Assembly: GCA_002314775.1 (NCBI GenBank) | Contig: DCHE01000014.1 | Location: 427 to 25,229 of the forward strand | Direction of reading: 5' to 3' | Origin: Lachnospiraceae bacterium UBA1760 | Lineage (GTDB): Bacteria > Bacillota > Clostridia > Lachnospirales > Lachnospiraceae | Length of the DNA: 24,803 nucleotides | Part shown: positions 23,403 to 24,803 of the stretch, piece by piece | Position numbering within the stretch: position 1 is the stretch's first letter | How the letters are laid out: every line of letters starts with the position of its first letter | Translations under genes and position numbers: made by a program | Notes under the pieces: model-generated | What the model saw: the letters and a program-made list of their open reading frames with translations, nothing else | Databases searched by the model: none | Told to the model about the DNA's origin: nothing

Positions 23403-23504
23403 ACTCCGCGTTTCGACAGAGTGTACATTCATATCAAGCTGGTAATTATATGGATTTGCCACCTTGGTATGAATGCGCACTGTGTCGGAAGGCGGAGTTT
23501 TTTT
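23403..23504 (+). terminator. very long imperfect hairpin with T-tract
   Basis: Two 43-base arms (23403-23445 and 23456-23498) pair around a 10-base loop. By my hand alignment there are 35 Watson-Crick pairs, four G-U pairs and four mismatches. ACTCCGC opens the left arm and GCGGAGT closes the right; seven T follow (23498-23504). It probably terminates divIC transcription, but it is several times longer than a normal terminator. A decayed MITE-like palindromic element is an alternative. Confidence 0.7.
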
Positions 23505-23528
23505 GAGTGAGTATGAACCCGCGGTTTA

Positions 23529-23557
23529 TGTACAAGCCTGTGAAGATATGATAGAAT
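23529..23557 (+). promoter_or_regulatory. possible weak promoter for tilS
   Basis: TGTACA (23529-23534), 17 bases, TAGAAT (23552-23557). The -35 matches the consensus at only four of six positions. It is the best candidate I find between the divIC terminator and tilS. Confidence 0.3.
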
Positions 23558-23688
23558 AACCAAAGAGATGTAGCCTGCCTGATGCATATATTATTGATTA
23601 GGTCGACAGGTATTAATCTTTATTTGAGCAAGTAGCGTAAGCGGATTGCGAGCATTGACTGTCATAATATCAGGCGTTCTGGAAAGAG

Positions 23689-23748
23689 GATCAGATGAAA
23701 GAAAATCAGATGAAAGAATATCAAATGAAAGAAAATCAAATGATAGAA
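23689..23748 (+). repeat. four in-frame 15-bp tandem repeats spanning the tilS start
   Basis: Units at 23689-23703, 23704-23718, 23719-23733 and 23734-23748 follow the pattern NATCARATGAAAGAA; the fourth has ATGATAGAA. Each carries an ATG in the tilS frame, so the protein opens with MKENQ, MKEYQ, MKENQ and then MIERV. The first unit lies next to the ribosome site. Confidence 0.9.
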
Positions 23749-24803
23749 AGAGTCAGAAGATATATAACTGACAATAATCTCCTTGATTATGGTGACGTGG
23801 TAGTATGCGGACTGTCAGGTGGTGCTGATTCAGTCTGTCTTTTTGAGGTTATGTGTGAGCTTAAGGATGAATTTGGCCTTGACATTGCTGCAGTTCATGT
23901 CAATCATATGCTTAGAGGTGAGGCTGCCGATTCGGACGAGGCATACGTTAGGGAGCTATGCGAAAAAAAGAAGGTTGAGCTTTTTGTTTTCAAGAAGGAT
24001 ATTCAAGGGCTTGCTGAGGAAACTAAGACCTCAACAGAGGAGGCTGGAAGACATTTTCGGTATGAATGCTTCGAAGAGGTGCTTTTGAAAAAGGGAAGGG
24101 GAAAGATTGCGGTAGCTCATCATGAAAATGATTTAGTTGAGACAGTGCTATTCAATCTTGCCAGAGGCAGCAGTCTGAATGGACTGGCTGGTATCAAAGC
24201 AAGAAGGGGCAACATCATTAGACCGCTTCTTGGCGTGTCCAGGGCCGACATAGAGCAGTTTTTAAACGAGAAGGATATCGCCTACAGGGTTGATGCTACA
24301 AACCTTGAGAACGACTATGCGAGAAACAGAATTAGAAATATAATAATACCTGAGCTGCTTAAGATAAATGAAGGAGCAGCTTCACATATTGCAAGGTTCG
24401 CTGAGGAGTGCAAAGAGGCCTATGAGTCAAATCGAAGGAGAGCAGAGCAGTTTTACAGGACATTTGCTGTGCCAGTAAAAGCACCAGAGACTTCAAGTGA
24501 GACAGAAGCAGTGGCCGTAAAGCTTTCAATAGAAGAGCTCACGAAGCTTACTGAGGGTGAGCGTTGCGAGGTTTATCTTATGGCTATGGAGAGACTCTGT
24601 AACAGGCGAAAGGACATCACTAAAAGGCATCTTAAGAGTGTAGATGAGCTGACGGTCTCAGAAAATGGTAAAAGAGTCAGCCTGCCCTACAGTATGGGTG
24701 CAAGAAGAAATGATAAGTATCTTGAGCTAGAGGCAAACTATCCTGCCATAGATGAAGCAGGTGAAAGAGAAAAAATAGCCTTGGCAGAGAAGGCGGTAAC
24801 ACT
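23695..24803 (+). CDS. tilS: tRNA(Ile)-lysidine synthase TilS, 3'-truncated by window edge
   Basis: ATP-dependent enzyme that converts C34 of the CAU-anticodon tRNA(Ile) to lysidine so that it reads AUA; essential in most bacteria. The frame runs open to the window end, with 369 complete codons. Visible are the PP-loop SGGADS (41-46), AAVHVNHMLRGEAADSDE (65-82), VAHHENDLVETVLFNLARG, IRPLLG, and DATNLENDYARNRIRNIIIPEL. The C-terminal substrate domain is incomplete. GAGG (23686-23689) favours the first ATG (23695). The homologous core begins at the fourth repeat ATG (23740, MIERVRRYI), so the first 15 residues look like a repeat-generated extension. Gene order after divIC is as in Firmicutes. 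Confidence 0.95.
   Translation, partial: MKENQMKEYQMKENQMIERVRRYITDNNLLDYGDVVVCGLSGGADSVCLFEVMCELKDEFGLDIAAVHVNHMLRGEAADSDEAYVRELCEKKKVELFVFKKDIQGLAEETKTSTEEAGRHFRYECFEEVLLKKGRGKIAVAHHENDLVETVLFNLARGSSLNGLAGIKARRGNIIRPLLGVSRADIEQFLNEKDIAYRVDATNLENDYARNRIRNIIIPELLKINEGAASHIARFAEECKEAYESNRRRAEQFYRTFAVPVKAPETSSETEAVAVKLSIEELTKLTEGERCEVYLMAMERLCNRRKDITKRHLKSVDELTVSENGKRVSLPYSMGARRNDKYLELEANYPAIDEAGEREKIALAEKAVT

Larger units (their letters stand above)
23376..23694 (+). other. gene-free interval between divIC and tilS
   Basis: These 319 bases hold no supported gene on either strand. The first third is the giant hairpin at 23403-23504; the rest contains a weak possible promoter (23529-23557) and the tilS leader. 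In related Firmicutes spoIIE (and in Bacillus yabR, yabS and yabT) lies here. I see no remnant of any of them. Confidence 0.75.

Noticed and set aside
23689..23748. CRISPR-like repeat array
   Set aside because: Units are 15 bp with no spacers and are in frame with tilS. They are plain tandem repeats.

Overview
The window is a chromosomal segment of a low-G+C Gram-positive anaerobe. I think a Lachnospiraceae member close to Butyrivibrio/Pseudobutyrivibrio is most likely. This rests on A+T-rich coding style (about 40% G+C by eye), strong AGGAGG ribosome sites, several c-di-GMP signalling proteins, and the Firmicutes gene order hup - rqcP - divIC - tilS at the right end. The exact genus is inference. 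All genes I accept are on the + strand. I see no RNA gene, CRISPR array, insertion sequence or prophage.

Layout. 1-1014: the end of UDP-galactopyranose mutase (glf). 1187-3173: a translationally coupled pair, an ArsB/NhaD/CitMHS-type ion permease and a cytidylate-kinase-like protein, driven by a promoter buried inside the glf terminator. 3310-11370: a six-gene signalling operon. It holds a tandem GNAT-like protein, a STAS-GNAT-like fusion, a 7TM PP2C phosphatase, an orphan 70-residue protein, a PAS-GGDEF(dead)-EAL phosphodiesterase and a TPR-DUF4037-DUF4125 protein. 11408-13430: plsC-type acyltransferase and a LacI-family regulator. 13536-22138: a probable operon behind a large palindrome, with a ROK sugar kinase, a TerB-like/CbbX-type AAA+ ATPase, a 995-residue 7TM-PAS-GGDEF(dead)-HD-GYP-PAS-GGDEF protein, a CobW-like GTPase, and a LacI-type sensor fused to GGDEF. 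22171-24803: the conserved HU, RqcP, DivIC and TilS (partial) genes.

How the genes work together. The STAS protein (Ser54 intact) and the PP2C phosphatase (metal ligands intact) look like two parts of a partner-switching pathway. The usual RsbW/SpoIIAB kinase is not in the window, and the STAS output is attached to acetyltransferase-like domains. Three further proteins make or degrade c-di-GMP, one in the same operon, so membrane signals, sugar ligands and c-di-GMP may be integrated here.

Most unusual points: the STAS-GNAT/7TM-PP2C/EAL/TPR-DUF4037-DUF4125 operon; the absence of yabP, yabQ and spoIIE from the hup-tilS locus, suggesting a non-sporulating lineage; a 96-nt near-perfect hairpin (23403-23498) where spoIIE would be expected; and in-frame 15-bp tandem repeats that multiply the start codon of tilS (four copies) and the stop codon of glf (three copies).
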